64,000 nt of DNA from Oegoconia quadripuncta (GCA_949316235.1 OX438741.1:27347324-27411323); one strand, 5' to 3'. Positions 34,720 through 47,159 are shown, counted from the stretch's first letter. A program made the numbers and translations. The notes: a model not told the origin generated them from the sequence alone.

Positions 34720-35380
34720 AAATGATGTCTCTAACATTCCGAAGACAAGATTAAATAAAACTTCAGTACTTAGGTACTTCTAATTCATTATTCATCATTG
34801 TTTAATAATTGAACTAAAATATATGGTAGATACGAGTAGGTACCTACAATTTATCTCAGAGGATTATGACAGTATCCCTTGGATTTTTTTAAAACTTTTT
34901 TGTAGGTATACGAGAAAACCCACATAGTTTCTTATATGTTCTCAAATAAAAACGATATTGGGTCTGGATCTGTTATGTTATTATCGCGATGGTCTCTTTA
35001 TTCCGTTGAATACCAATGAGACAGGTCTGGCACCGACCCTGCGCCTCGGCCGCGTTGTATAGCTGCCACTTTATCGACGCCCTTGACATAAATTCAAAAC
35101 CGTGTTACTGAAAGAAAATACTGACAATGGCGTAGCTTTTACGTAGGTACTTACACACATACAAATGTTATCAGTACATGAAATAAATAACATTTTAGTG
35201 GGGTTCTACGATGCGCTAAAAACATATATGAATGCAGATATGCGCACTGACATACGCGTAAATCGAAAATTTAGAAAAAACCCCCGAGTGTTGGTTAATA
35301 TCCAAATCAAGAAATTTCCCGCCAAAATATAGTTAATTAAAAAATGAGCTTTTTTGCAGTGCAACATTCTAAAATCAAAC
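34720..35380. other. Unannotated DNA
   Basis: No recognisable feature. Confidence 0.45.
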
Positions 35381-35863
35381 ATTTACAGTCCGTCCAGATC
35401 ATGGACTTATTATTTAAACAGGACTGATAACTATCAAAAGAATCATTTAGGAAAATGATCACTATGTCAACGCAATAAGGTATTAAATTGGATGCACCAT
35501 ACACAAAGGCAAATCCGAGCCGAGAGAGATAGAAATGACGGAGGCCGTGTGTCTCGTTCTTACATCTTGCCAGCAAAAAAAATGATTATGATCAACAGTT
35601 TTGGCTACTCAAAAATTCCATTGAAACACTTATATTTTTATGTTATTTTAACAATTATAAATAAACAAATAACATTCGCATTAATTTCTTTTCATATATT
35701 CTTAAATCAAACAGAAAACATACATTTTTATTTCGATTTTGTTATTTTTATGGTAACCCTGAAAAGCATGTCATGTCATGGCGGTTCGGTGTGATTTTGA
35801 ATTTTCTTTGCATTAAAAGTTTTTTAAAGTATTTGTTATATTATAACAAGTAAAAGGAGTAAA

Positions 35864-36113
35864 ATGGTGAAAAAGTGTTGCGTTTATACTTGCCCAAGTG
35901 AATCCTATGGTGGTTGCAACATATCTTTCCACAGGTAAGCTAAAAATAATATTTTTGTAAATCAAAGAAGTAGGATGCCCATGAATTCTTGAAATGAGTC
36001 GAAATATGTCAAATATGTGTGATTGATTAGGGTCCTGACTGTTGTACTATTATTGCAGTTTCCCAAAAAATGAAGAAATGCGAAATAAATGGCTCACGCC
36101 GGCTAATGTCAAA
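35864..36113 (+). pseudogene. THAP-domain gene fragment, two exons
   Basis: Exon 1 (35864-35934) starts ATG and encodes MVKKCCVYTCPS, then a Gly-rich turn and ISFH. A donor AG|GTAAGC follows. Exon 2 starts at 36059 after TATTGCAG and, joined through a shared Ser codon, gives SFPKNEEMRNKWL. Cys-x3-Cys near the start followed by F-x-FPK and KW are hallmarks of the N-terminal half of THAP, a C2CH zinc-dependent DNA-binding domain. The intron is 124 bp. After about residue 40 the similarity ends. The second zinc-ligand pair (Cys-x2-His) and the AVPTIF end are not found, so the domain is incomplete. The frame continues to a stop at 36344 through unrelated repeat sequence. It is broken by truncation, or it has further exons I cannot see. 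Confidence 0.7.
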
Positions 36114-36251
36114 ACGCCAAAGTTTTTTGACAAATATTTTATTACAACATTTGTCCCAAGTAACAAATATATTGTGGTCACCCTGTTAGACAGAGACAAA
36201 CGGCCTCTACGTTACACATCCTGCTCGGCTCGTTTTTCAGCGGCGAGTACT

Positions 36252-36311
36252 CAGTCCTGTTTAAATAATAAGTCCATGGTCCAGATTGACTTGTCCTATT
36301 TGGTAAACAAA
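36252..36311 (+). repeat. Internal copy of the joined element ends
   Basis: CAGTCCTGTTTAAATAATAA then GTCCATGGTC (36252-36281) is the inverse of 35397-35426 with one mismatch. GTCCAGATTGACTTGTCCTA then TTTGGTAAACAAA (36279-36311) is the inverse of 37033-37065 with one mismatch. So the inverse of the left end and the inverse of the right end abut here. This is the arrangement of a head-to-tail junction of two elements or of a re-inserted circle. The surrounding words ACGGCCTC and CTCGGCTCG also occur inverted at about 35510-35560. Confidence 0.7.
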
Positions 36312-36436
36312 TATGGCGTACTAGCAACCAGAGACAATTTATAGGGTTGGGGTATCACCGAACCAATGATGGTGAATGAGTACGAAAATGAAGTGAACTT
36401 GATCATCTAATTCAATTAATCATTTAATTTGATTAA

Positions 36437-36637
36437 TCATCGTCATTTCATCCCACAGAAGTCTACTGTTGGACATAGGCCTCCCCCACAAATAGAACAA
36501 TATATAACCGAAATAAAAAAAATATTAACAAGCTTATTAAATCAATTGCTGGCGGGCGGCGGTGATTGCTTTCCATCAGGTGACCCGCATGCTCGTTTGC
36601 CGCCCTCTCATATAAAAAAAAAAAAAAACAAAAATAA
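36437..36637 (+). repeat. Repeat K fragment followed by a SINE-like tail
   Basis: GTCTACTGTTGGACATAGGC then CTCCCCCACA is a common lepidopteran repeat word. At 36548-36637, GGCGGTGATTGCTTTCCATC, AGGTGACCCGCATGCTCGTT, TGCCGCCCTCTCAT and a run of A's form the 3' end of another lepidopteran SINE-type repeat in plus orientation. Confidence 0.55.
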
Positions 36638-37074
36638 GAAATCGCTAGTGTGAAGAGAGCCTAAAATTTCTTTACAACTAATTAAATACGTTTAGGATTC
36701 CTATAAAAATTAATATTTTCCAAATAGATGATGTCAATTCAGTTCATTGATTCAGTTCTTTCGCTCATCACATTACATTACTTTTCCCATCCCTAAAAAT
36801 CACAACCAAAATAGATTTCCGAACGTCAGTAATGTCAATGTTTTTTTTATCCTGTGGCAGTATGTGGTTATGAAATTTCTATTTTCAGCGAAAATAAGTA
36901 TTTTTAAGGATAATTCGCAGCAGTTTTCGTTGAAATTCACATTCCATGTGTTTCTTATATAATTCAAGACATCTATACACAGTGTACATGGCGTGATTTA
37001 TACGTCAAGTCGTGTTTTTGTTACGAGTGTGGTTTGTTTACCAAATAAGACAAGTCAATCTGGACGGACAGGAG

Positions 37075-39925
37075 GGCAAAACTATCCTTAACATGTTTTA
37101 TGAAGAATTAAAGATTCAACCACAGACCATCATATGACATGACTCTCACAATGGATAAGGAGATCTTATAAACATCCTAAGATTAAAACGAAGAATTCGG
37201 CTTATTATTTATTTAATTTTCTTTTTTTTGTCTTTTGGTGTTGGCTCATTTTTTGTTTTTGTTTTTGACATTGAACATATACTATTGACATATTTAGTTC
37301 TCATTACGTACGACCGACTGAATATTTATTTATTTTCGACTCCGCCGGTTGTAAATCGGTTTTTATGATTTCTTTTTAATAATTTAATATTTAAATTATT
37401 AAATGAAGGTAATTATTCCCTTAGTGTTTTCAATTTGGTTAAGGTCTGATAATGCACTAGTTTTACCAATTTTTGAGGATTTACTTATTAATATGCCTAT
37501 ATAGATATATACATTTAATGAAAACAGGTCAGTGTTTGCTGTTTACCTACATTGTTTGCTGTATCACAGCGGATACCCATCTCAACCCATTTGAGCTCAG
37601 AGGATCCATTTCGACTGTAATTTCTAGAATAACAAAATTAAAGGATTGTTTTTCTCGTTATCCATCCTATTATCACGTTAGCGTTAAAGAAAGAATACTT
37701 CTGTACATAATTTAAGTATGATTTAGGTATAAAGCTTCGCTTTAAAATATATTCCGTATTCAGCGTGGTAGAAACGCAATTTCAGTTTTATTATTCCATA
37801 AAGTACACACATTTTTTTTACGTGACGTCATTTAATACGTAGAATACCTATACAATATATATTTTTATTAATGGCAAGGGTAAATTCTCTTCTCTTTCCC
37901 CTTGCCTCTGCCCATGAAACTAAACAGTAGGTTTACTTATGTATTAGAAATGAATGGTGCTTAGGTAGACCTTCGAGCGCTATCGAAATGCCTACTTACT
38001 TACTTTTTTACACATCACAACCCGTTATAAATGATATGGTCTAAATTATGGTCATTATGATAATGATCTATTTTGATAATTCGTGGTCTACGATGTACGA
38101 TTTTAGCTCAATTACAGTTTCATGTGTTTTAGATTTACACGATAGTAGATTTGATTGTATAGACTGCGTGTACCGAAGGTTCAAGCTGCAGCCGAGACAG
38201 AAATAACTTTGTTAACGAGTAAAGCTCTGCTTGTCACTATAATTTGTGCTCCAAATCTGAAAATTGTAGTGAATAAAATACATAAAACGTACCTAAATAC
38301 TGCAAGATTAGTGTCTTACGGTCAGCTGTTACTGTGGTGTTACACTCGACGCGAAGCCCACTATACCTATCCCAATGTTTTTATAAGTACTACTTATGTT
38401 TTTAATGAAATTATTTATCCTGGTGCAAATTTTTATTAAAACTGACACACAGAATGAAATGATGAAACCATGGTTCTAACACTAAGTATTATTTAGCGCG
38501 GCGTAAGCCGATTTCGAAAGTTCTTGTAGCAAGGTTTATTAGATCTCTTTGCTTTTTCAAACATTAAATTATTACAAACCTGTATTATTACAATTACTGT
38601 TCGCAATTCTAAACTTTATTTTTCTTCTTTATTCTAAAGCGAGCAAGATGTATTTTGTTTTCACCATGTCAGTAATGACACTTTTCTGAGTGGACGGTCA
38701 GATTTTTATCACGACTAAAATATAGCCAAAACTTCATGTCAACCATATTGAAGCCGCGAAAGTATGGTCCCGGAGGAAATGTCACTGGCTTCTCCCTAAT
38801 TACGTTATGCTATCAACGTCGTCGTCGTAAGCGACCGCTTTAAGCCCCTTTAAAAAAGAAATTTATGAGTTTGTAAAACCATAACGACCCGCCAAGGCAG
38901 AATTGGCTATTTTTGTAACGTCTAAAAAGCTAGCAATATAATGGGCCTCTGCAACAGACATAATTATGATCTCATTTTTCTTTCTCTTTTAGGGCTAATA
39001 ATACGTGAGCGCAGACTTATGGACGCAATTATTAGGGAGCTGCTGGCACGTATGGCATTTATACATTTTACAGCTTTTATACAGTCAATTGGTCATATTA
39101 TCTTCTAGAGAGTGTGTGATGCCATGGCATTCTGTTTTTAAGTTATGACAGCCTTACATGAAATCTTAATGCATTCATATTAATGAACTTGATATTTTTG
39201 TTTCCATCAAGGGATACAGATCCGCAGCCGACTTATATAAAAATCTTATAACAAATATGAAAAATATGACAAAGGAGAATGCAGCTCATTTGGTGGAAAA
39301 TGATTACCCACTGCCCATGATATCATAACCTTCTAGAGATACTATTGACACTTTCGACCTCAAATACTGAGGTCACAAAACAGATGCATTGTCAACCAGG
39401 GCTAACATTTTAACTACCAAACTAGGGGCTAACAACACAAGTTAGCCAGTAGTTAGTTAGCCCTTTAATTTATCTGACTGTTTTATACTTCACATCGGAA
39501 CACAATAATTTGGATTGATTTTTGGCGACAGAAGCAGATAACAAGGTTTTCGGATTTCGTTTATAGGTATCACACATGAATAGAAAGTATTATGAAACTC
39601 CAAACGAAACCTTAGAGCACTGAAAATCTGTTAAGCAATAACCTAGATATCTATAAAATTAACCATATATTCTCTAACTTTGAAATCATAGAGTCTGACA
39701 ATAGCTAAGCTACTGAATGTTTTTCATAAGTTAACCTTTAATGAACGTAGTATAACGTAGCAATATATCTTTTAAACGAGATCAATAATTATTGCAATCG
39801 GTTAATTATGTTTTGCTCTAATAACTTGAAATAATGATTTTAAATAAAAATCAAGTAAAATATCATTTTGTACCGTATAAAATAAATAACTAAGCCATGC
39901 TTGTACTTTGGATAATAGATAACGG
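37075..39925. other. Unannotated DNA
   Basis: Candidates examined were a 94-codon frame at 38155-38439 and a possible exon after a pyrimidine-rich acceptor (TTTCTTTCTCTTTTAG ending near 38992) that begins GLIIRERRLMDAIIRELLAR. Neither matches a family I know. A short A/T palindrome lies at 37375-37403. No repeat family was recognised. Confidence 0.45.
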
Positions 39926-39929
39926 ATAA

Positions 39930-40077
39930 ACAAACATAAATATTTATATTATAAAGATCCATGACTCGCGAATTAATGTTCGTATTCATCACACAAACAT
40001 TTACCCCCAGCGGGATTTGAACCCGCAATCGTTGGTTTCACTGACAGGGTCACTATCCACTACACCAATCGGTCGTC
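39930..40077 (-). mobile_element. SINE B, head and partial body
   Basis: The minus strand begins GACGACCGATTGGTGTAGTG, with B-box GGGTTCAAATCCC, then GGGGGTAAATGTTTGTGTGA and TGAATACGAACATTAATTCG. The 3' end is lost. The head abuts SINE A at 40092. Confidence 0.85.
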
Positions 40078-40091
40078 TTATAATAAAATAA

Positions 40092-40430
40092 TTTTTTTTT
40101 TTTTTTTGCATAACGGGTTGGTACTTGACCTCAATCACACCTGATGTTAAGTGAAGATGAGGTCGAAGATGGAAGCGTACTGACCCGGAAACCCCAACAC
40201 ATTTGGGGGACTGGCTATCTTATCTCTGACAACCGGAACACGACAATGCTATTAACATTGCTGCTTGGCGGCAGATTTTAGATAAGATGGTGGTAGCTAG
40301 CCAGGCGGACATTTAAAATGCCCTACCACCAACCAAACCGAGTACTTAAACATGTACCCCGCTGGGGATCGAACCCGCGACCTCCGAATCGTAAACCCAA
40401 TGTTGTTTACATTGAGCCACGGAGGCGGTT
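40092..40430 (-). mobile_element. SINE A, full length and well preserved
   Basis: On the minus strand: head AACCGCCTCCGTGGCTCAAT, B-box GCGGGTTCGATCCCCAGCGG, body TACATGTTTAAGTACTCGGT, GGTGGTAGGGCATTTTAAAT and GTTCCGGTTGTCAGAGATAA, tail CATCAGGTGTGATTGAGGTC, then about 15 A's. This is the best reference copy in the window. A- and B-box spacing is typical of a tRNA-derived polymerase III promoter. Confidence 0.93.
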
Positions 40431-40906
40431 AATTGAATATAACCTCTCTTGGATTATATTAAATTGGTTATAGGAAGGATTGTCTAGCTCATAACATAGA
40501 TTGATAAATCAATCAATGACTTCAAATGCATCGTATTGACGTTGACGTTTACGTAGCGTTGCCATTAGAATATAATAAAAAACCCCGAAATATCCGGAAA
40601 AGTGAAAAAAATCGGCTTTTCTAATAATTTCAATTATGCCGAAAAACCGGTTTGTCAGTTTTCAATGAAGTTGTATTCTTTATATCCACCCAGCCGGCCT
40701 GCTGTCAAAGGGAATGAGGCTTACCATCTGCGCATATTGTATATTCTCAAACACACCGTGTTTATTTTAACTTTTGTTTTGTCGTACGTTTCAATCTAGA
40801 AGGGCTTTGACGAAGTGAGAATATTTTCTGAGAATAATTATTTTTAAATACAATATTCAAATAATATATTTTGGCAAAGAATAATTTTCTACGAATTTTG
40901 AAGAAC

Positions 40907-40953
40907 TTTTTTTTAAAACACAACGGGTTAGTACTTGACCTCAATCACACCTA
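40907..40953 (-). mobile_element. SINE A, 45-bp 3' fragment
   Basis: Poly-T, AAAACACAACGGGTTAGTAC, TTGACCTCAATCACACCT, and then it stops. Confidence 0.78.
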
Positions 40954-40959
40954 CAATGG

Positions 40960-43900
40960 ACTTATAAAGATATAGATTAAAGCTCATCTGAATAAATACA
41001 TGTTATAACTAAGATTTTTTACAATTAAGTGTTGCCTGAATCTTAATTCCCGAGCACCGCAACAATAAATCTATTTGTATCTGCAGTAGCAGTACCTATC
41101 TATTTGTATTAGCAGAAACAAAGATTTTAGAAGAAAAGAAGAAGAAAAAGAGGAAGAAAAGAAAAGCTAAATTATTTGCTATAGCAAATAGAACAATTCT
41201 TCTACAGAAGAAAAATCGAACTTAAAACAATTACGATGAATACAAGCACTAACCTAAGACAAAGAGGCCGTCAATTAGAATGTAAAGTGGTTCGATAACA
41301 AGCTAAAAGCTTTATTAACGGCTTACCGACGACGTAGTTTCTCAATTCCGCAGTTGATTAAAATAATAAATTATTCAACAAATGGGGCACTCAAAGCGAG
41401 ACCTCATTCGATATTATCAACGTGAGGTACATAATGTGTAATGTAGGTATATTAATACTTATGTAATGTTCTTGTATACTGAATTGTAGCCGTTTAATAA
41501 TTATTTAGGTCGTACACACACGTGAAGTATCTAATTATATTGTGATATGAACGACAACACTCAAACAAATATACCTCTACCACAGGATTAATATAGTACC
41601 AAGGACCTCTTTCTCACAATAATCGTCGGAAAAAGAGCTATGGGACCGTTACAGAAGCTTATCTAAATGTATTCTTATAAAACATGCTAAAGCAGATCTT
41701 TTGGTTAAATTTCATTCGAGTAGTAGTCTTGACAAATAAATTCTGGCTGGTTAGTTAACGCCTGAAGAATTAGCTCTCAATAATAATATTTCTTCTTATT
41801 TTTTTCACATTTTTAGTTTCTCTTACTCTGCTTTGTACGTAAGACATAGTTATTATAGTTACCTTCACCTTCATTAAATAGATGATCAAAAATTTGACAT
41901 TTAGTTATGGAAGAGCGGAGCTTCCTAACACAGGTAGAGAACCCCGCTACCTCATTGAATATTGTATTATGGTATTGAAATAAACATTTTTCATTTTTCA
42001 TATTCATTTGAATTTTTACCTATTGTTAATAATAATTAGATAAATAACTATTAGTCATAATTTTTCTTTTCTTCGCTATGTAAAAGTGAAACTTTGGCAA
42101 TACTGAGGAATACAAAACCTATACTCTTGGATTTGTGTTGTGATTGCCGATTTAAACGGCGGCACACTCATCTATTGTGTAATCTCTTTTGTAAATCTTA
42201 GTGTAGCATCCACTTGTAAACCTGAAATAAGTAAAAATATTTATTGATTTTAAATTAGCACAAAAAAATACGTTAAGGTTAGATGAAGTTCTGACACCCA
42301 AACTAGGTTTCCTTGTACTATGGCAGTCAGCGCTTTTCACAGTTTTAAGTACATAAACAAATTAGTAAATTAATAAATATAGTAACATAAAAAATAAATA
42401 AAATAATGCTAGTTGAAGAGGAAACGATGTCGTTAATTGCTGTCTATTTTAGGAAACTTGCTTGAGGTTCGATTCTTTACCTCTTGCAGTTGGAAACTAC
42501 CTAAAAGATGCCGTCATTATCATTTTCGATACACAACCCGAGAAGCATAATACTGCATTTGAAATTCCAATAACATAGCGATTTAAAACCTATTTGGTCG
42601 GTAAACAAATTGTTATTTATTTATCCTGCATTTCATTTACATTACCTTCGAGTGCATCTACGGTAGATACAGTACCTGAGTTTACTTGACCTATATTATA
42701 ATGTAGAAAATGGAACATTTGATAATCCGTCCATAATCAGCAGAGACCAGAAGCTTTGGAATTGGAAACAATATTTATTATTTTCTTTTTACGATATATT
42801 TTCGTTGAGATTCTTGTACTTGATTTTATATCACATTGTACAATGGGAGACGAAGCATCTCATAGCTGTCAATCATCAAATGAGGATTCGTGCCGCTTCT
42901 TTTCCTGCAGGTGATTTCCTTTGGCGGAGCTGTAATCATTTGCATAATGTCCTTATTTAAATACATACATGCACATTTTTACCAAGGACGGATTTAATCA
43001 ATTCATATTCTAGTTCTACTACCGCTGTTACATTTTCTACGAACTCTATTTATTTCAGAATATTTTTATATGTTGCTTTAACCATCGATTTAAGAATATG
43101 TTATGAACTTTGTTGTGGATACTCCTACTGACCTTGTCTCAGTTCCAAAAAGTTTTATTTAACATATTCTGATATTGAATATAATATACACAAAGGTTTC
43201 CACAAGCACAATAATGATAGTATTGCTGACTACAGAATCTAAAAATGTTTGATTATAAGATATTCCACAATAGAATTTTACAGAGCAATGTTCAGTTTTA
43301 TTAGTCTACTGTAATCTCCGTTATTATGAATGCACAAAAGCTTTCCCGCACCTCATTTGTCTGCATAATAGGACTCCAGAGATGTACAATAGTACCTGCA
43401 TTCCTTATTCTTTTCAAACGTATATGTCATCTTAGAAACGTGACCGACTTATATGGGAAGACATCAAAGGATAGTTTTATAGCTGTCTCAAAGGAATCAA
43501 GTGAAGTGAGACGACACATGATAAATTGAGCTAACAAAGTCTTGGCAAAAATACCTCTATTTTCAATAGGCGCGGTTATTTATTCAAGAGCAAGCAAACT
43601 GTGTTATCCGCACCATTTACCACATATTGCTTCACGCCACACGCTGGGGTATAAATGTTTGTCTTTTGGCAAAAGAACTCGGTGGAGTAACGACGATTTT
43701 GTACCAATTTTTCAAACACTTCTATCGGTTTTACGATGTTCGGGAGCAGAGGGGATCGGAATGATGATTAATTAATTAACTTGTACCAAGGTGAGGCAAC
43801 TCATGTTGGTTTTGATTTCTTCGAAACGTAGATATTACAACACTACTTATTGTTTTCAGTATTTCCAGATATTATGTCTTATAAATAGGTACGCGCATCT

Positions 43901-45650
43901 TTACAAGGTAAGTTACTAGCTTTCGTTTGACACATTAGGTTTCAGGGAATTGGACCATAAGAAACTTTATCTAAATCTATTAAATTTAATATATGTATAT
44001 ATGTCTTGTATATCAAGGAACGATAGACTAGGTAATTCTTATTATTATACAAGTCTTTAGCTTGAGCCGTCGCGTCAGGGAGCTTGAGATTGACACACCA
44101 GAGTAAGGCTATAAGTAAACGTGTTTCGTTTTACCAAGTGTGACACAGGATGGAACATTATAAAAATAGTTACTAATGTAACATAAATTATAAAACATTT
44201 TTCTTTAACTATCATATCTAGCAACTATCTTAATCATCAATATTGATCGAACCACACCCTTCGAGAAAGTGGCAAAAAGACAAACAATTAAATTATATTC
44301 AAGCGTCTCTTTCTCACAAAGGAGTACTCACAAAGACTCACGGAACAGTCGACATTTTTGTTAGCTATTTTCTTTTTCTGACTGAACATAATTTGCCAAG
44401 GTTGCCTAACCAAAAGGTTTTTCGTGCATGCTATCATTTTACATCCAAATGGTAAATGCTCTCCCCTCTTGGCGTCTGAAAAGGTGCTGAAAATTAGGTT
44501 CGGTCTGATTTAATATTCACGTGTGGATGAATTACTCGGTCTGATGTATGAATTCTGTTTAGAGATTTGACTGATTGAACAAGCTTTGCTTGTTTATTTT
44601 TGCGATTTCGCTAAATTGAACGTACCTGAAGACGGTGAAAATAATTTTAAGATACAGTATTTTCCGTGAGTAATTGAAATTTCTGATAAACAATCATTTT
44701 CGGGGACTGTAAGTAAAAGTTTTTAAATACAACTACTGCAGCTGTTGTAGAAAGATCCCTTTTGAAAACGAACTTTACTAACCTCCGTCATTCTGAGTTC
44801 TTGTACTTGCCCCATAAGTCACTAAATCTTGCAGAGTTAGTTTGAAATTAAGTTAGTATGTACGGCCGTGTAATTAAAAATTGAAGGTTACTAAAACTAG
44901 CTATTTGTCCCTATAACCCTTTATCACTAGACACAATATAAGAATTGTTGCTATAACGTCCAGAGGCGGATTGTATTCTTTTATACGTGCTATAATACCG
45001 ACTGTAGAGCTAATGGGAAATCATTTTGTCGATATGTAAAGATCAGGTTTCATCAATATTTCGGATATAGTCTGCAATCGTCGACCCGCCTACCCAGGGC
45101 AACGATAAACGACTCATACTTGTGGCATCAAGAGTTGAAAAGTTTTTATTTTTAAGTGTATTGCGTATATATGTATACGTATGTACGTTTAAATACCGTC
45201 GTAAGTGTTATTATTATTAGTTTGATAACCACAAACACTAAACGATTGAGTGAAGGCTATTGTGGAACTACAATGAGAAAAGTTTGGACAAGGCAGCGAG
45301 AGCCTAGACGGATGGAGTGGTCTTTGGCTTAAGGGGCTGGAGTGGTCCTCACTTTGACGACAAGCACATAACTGGGATCATACTGAAACAAAAAATGTAA
45401 ATCATTTGAAAGAGAGAAAATGGGTTTTGGATTTCTCTGTTTCGTTTTTACACTAAGGCAAACTATGAAAGTGAATCAGAAAATAAATAATCTTTACCAA
45501 GTTGCATATCTATAAGTAAAGTTCGAATGTAAAGCGATAATACAAAATTGGTGTGGTATAAACAATGTCGATATATACTTATTACTAAATATTAGATTGA
45601 TCGATGGAAATTGTAATAAATGTAGGGCGGTTCCTAGTCGATTTCTCATT
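40960..45650. other. Unannotated AT-rich DNA (4.7 kb)
   Basis: A purine-only-like tract (AAGAAGAAAAAGAGGAAG) lies at about 41128-41168. A possible tiny first exon at 42844-42912 (MGDEASHSCQSSNEDS, then a CAG|GTGATT donor) has no recognisable partner. Frames at 43326-43775 (67 and 77 codons) match nothing I know. No mobile element was recognised, which makes this the longest such stretch in the window. Confidence 0.45.
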
Positions 45651-45656
45651 GTGTTA

Positions 45657-45749
45657 AAATCGTACTGTTCCAGGGAGAAAGAGACAGTACTACTTTAAAA
45701 TTGGTTTTAGTTTAGTTTAGTTGGTGCACATCCGAATCGACACCATTGT
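45657..45749 (-). mobile_element. MITE family F, truncated copy 2
   Basis: GTACTGTTCCAGGGAGAAAG, AGACAGTACTAC, then TTGGTTTTAGTTTAGTTTAG and TTGGTGCACATCCGAATCGA to CACCATTG. It corresponds to the inverse of the centre and left arm of 14747-14904. The other arm is missing. Confidence 0.85.
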
Positions 45750-46190
45750 GTCTAGAATTTCCGACATGTGATGAATTATAATTGTTATTCAGTTTCAAAT
45801 ATATTGATGCAATTACTAAATTTATTAACACATTAGCAAAACATATAAAATTGCTACAAGGGAAATGAAGCATTTGTTTTACTCTCCTGCCTCAGTAATC
45901 CTCTAACTAGAGATAGAGATTGCTTTTTAGCGGTCAGTCCAACTATGCGCTACACACACCTACTTTCTTAAACAGCTCTCTGTGCCTTATGTATTTTTAA
46001 AATGGGTTTTTGCTGCAGTAAAGCCAAAGAGAATTTACGCCTGAAAGCTTACCTACTTCATGTTTGTACTGAATAAATTCATACCAATTTGTCGGATTTT
46101 TTTTTAGTAAAATTAACAATGTTCTCAAATATGTATTTAGTAACGGTCTAAAGGGACTTCAATTCTAATATCAATATTATAAGAAAAATA

Positions 46191-46308
46191 TTAAACACGA
46201 ATTAAAAAGAAAAATGTTATTATCACGATAATACTAAATAAAATCGTATAATGTTATTATTACGTTGTCAATTTTACATTAACATTTTTCATTTTAATTC
46301 GTGTTTAA
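46191..46308. mobile_element. Foldback element with 29-bp arms and TTAA ends
   Basis: TTAAACACGAATTAAAAAGA then AAAATGTTA (46191-46219) is inverted at 46280-46308 with one mismatch. The outermost bases on each side are TTAA, the target sequence of piggyBac-type elements, but TTAA could simply be part of the repeat. The centre also has partial inverted symmetry (TTATTATCACG and CGTTATTATTA-like words). It encodes nothing. Confidence 0.65.
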
Positions 46309-46389
46309 ATTAAGTTACTCTTCTTACAATAACAATATTTTTAGAAAACTATTTGTAATTATAAAAAAGAATAATTCTTGTATATTGCT

Positions 46390-46550
46390 TTTTACATACA
46401 TACATAACATCACGACCTTTATCCCAAATGGGGTGGTCAGAGATAGGCCAAAAATTAGTGTATGGGTGTTAAACATTAAAAGTTTAATGATTGGCCCAAA
46501 ATCCACGGTTCACCTTGTTAATAAAAGCACTTCCATATGTTACGGGTTTT
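46390..46550 (+). mobile_element. Repeat C, copy 2
   Basis: CATCACGACCTTTATCCCAA, ATGGGGTGGTCAGAGATAGG, AACATTAAAAGTTTAATGAT, AATCCACGGTTCACCTTG. It matches the first half of the 13.72 kb copy. Frames of 60-83 codons across it are by-products. Confidence 0.7.
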
Positions 46551-46559
46551 AAATTGTAA

Positions 46560-47155
46560 ACTTTTTTAGTTGCAGTTATAAAATATGTAAGAGCTAACAA
46601 ACAATACGAATAATATTGAAGTTAACGGCATACCCATCGTCGTCATATAAAATAGGTAGAGACAATCAAAGAGTACTTATACCTAGATAGAACACGTACC
46701 TAACAATAACATAAGTTAATATAATATACCTATATCTAATAAAAAGACAGACAGTGAAAAAACCGCCCCAAGCACTAGTTCCGGAACAATGAGCAATGTC
46801 TTTCTGCGAAAGAGGGAAAAGAACATTTCCAGCTCCTGTTACACATTTCATCTATCAAGTAGGTACGTACGTATATGTACACTCTCTCTTTATACTTCAC
46901 CACCATTCCACCCGTGGCTCCGCTCGCGTTATATCACTATGTTGTGTCGCGGGATTTGTATTTAAAATGTTGGCATAAAACGTCCCTACTAATCCCGACA
47001 TAATCCATGTCTGGACCAAATATCATCTAAATCCCTTCACGCGTTATTGCGTACCATACGCCCGAACATTCGCAATTTTAATATAGTGTTTGATTGTCTG
47101 AAGAATTCCATATAAGTATAAAATAATTAAAACAGTCCAGTAAAAGGTTATCTCG
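46560..47155. other. Unannotated DNA
   Basis: CACCCGTGGCTCCGCTCGCG near 46909 and ATAATCCATGTCTGGACC near 47000 resemble decayed LEP1-like wording (read on the minus strand). Otherwise nothing. Confidence 0.35.
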
Positions 47156-47159
47156 TGGA

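Larger units (their letters stand above)
35388..37069 (+). mobile_element. Putative THAP-coding transposon with inverted ends
   Basis: The word GTCCGTCCAGA at 35388-35398 is exactly inverted at 37059-37069. Inward of it both ends continue similarly: left GATCATGGACTTATTATTT then AAACA, right (read inward) GATTGACTTGTCTTATTTGG then TAAACA. This gives imperfect inverted ends of about 35 bp. Between them, 476 bp from the left end, lie two exons encoding the start of a THAP domain in plus orientation. Some DNA transposons, such as the P element, encode transposases with an N-terminal THAP domain that binds the element's DNA, so the layout is suggestive. No target duplication is visible and no catalytic domain survives, so this would be a deleted, non-autonomous copy. 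An alternative is a host THAP gene fragment flanked by chance by repeat pieces. Confidence 0.45.

Noticed and set aside
37823..37830. Perfect CRE-like TGACGTCA here and at 53825
   Set aside because: About one such 8-mer is expected by chance in 64 kb, and no gene lies nearby.
38992..39108. Exon-like frame after a pyrimidine-rich acceptor (GLIIRERRLMDAIIREL)
   Set aside because: No recognisable partner exon or domain; a good acceptor alone is expected by chance in T-rich DNA.
42470..42482. Isolated B-box-like GGTTCGATTC
   Set aside because: No A-box or cloverleaf can be placed upstream.
42844..42912. Tiny first-exon candidate MGDEASHSCQSSNEDS with a CAG|GT donor
   Set aside because: No identifiable continuation and no family match.
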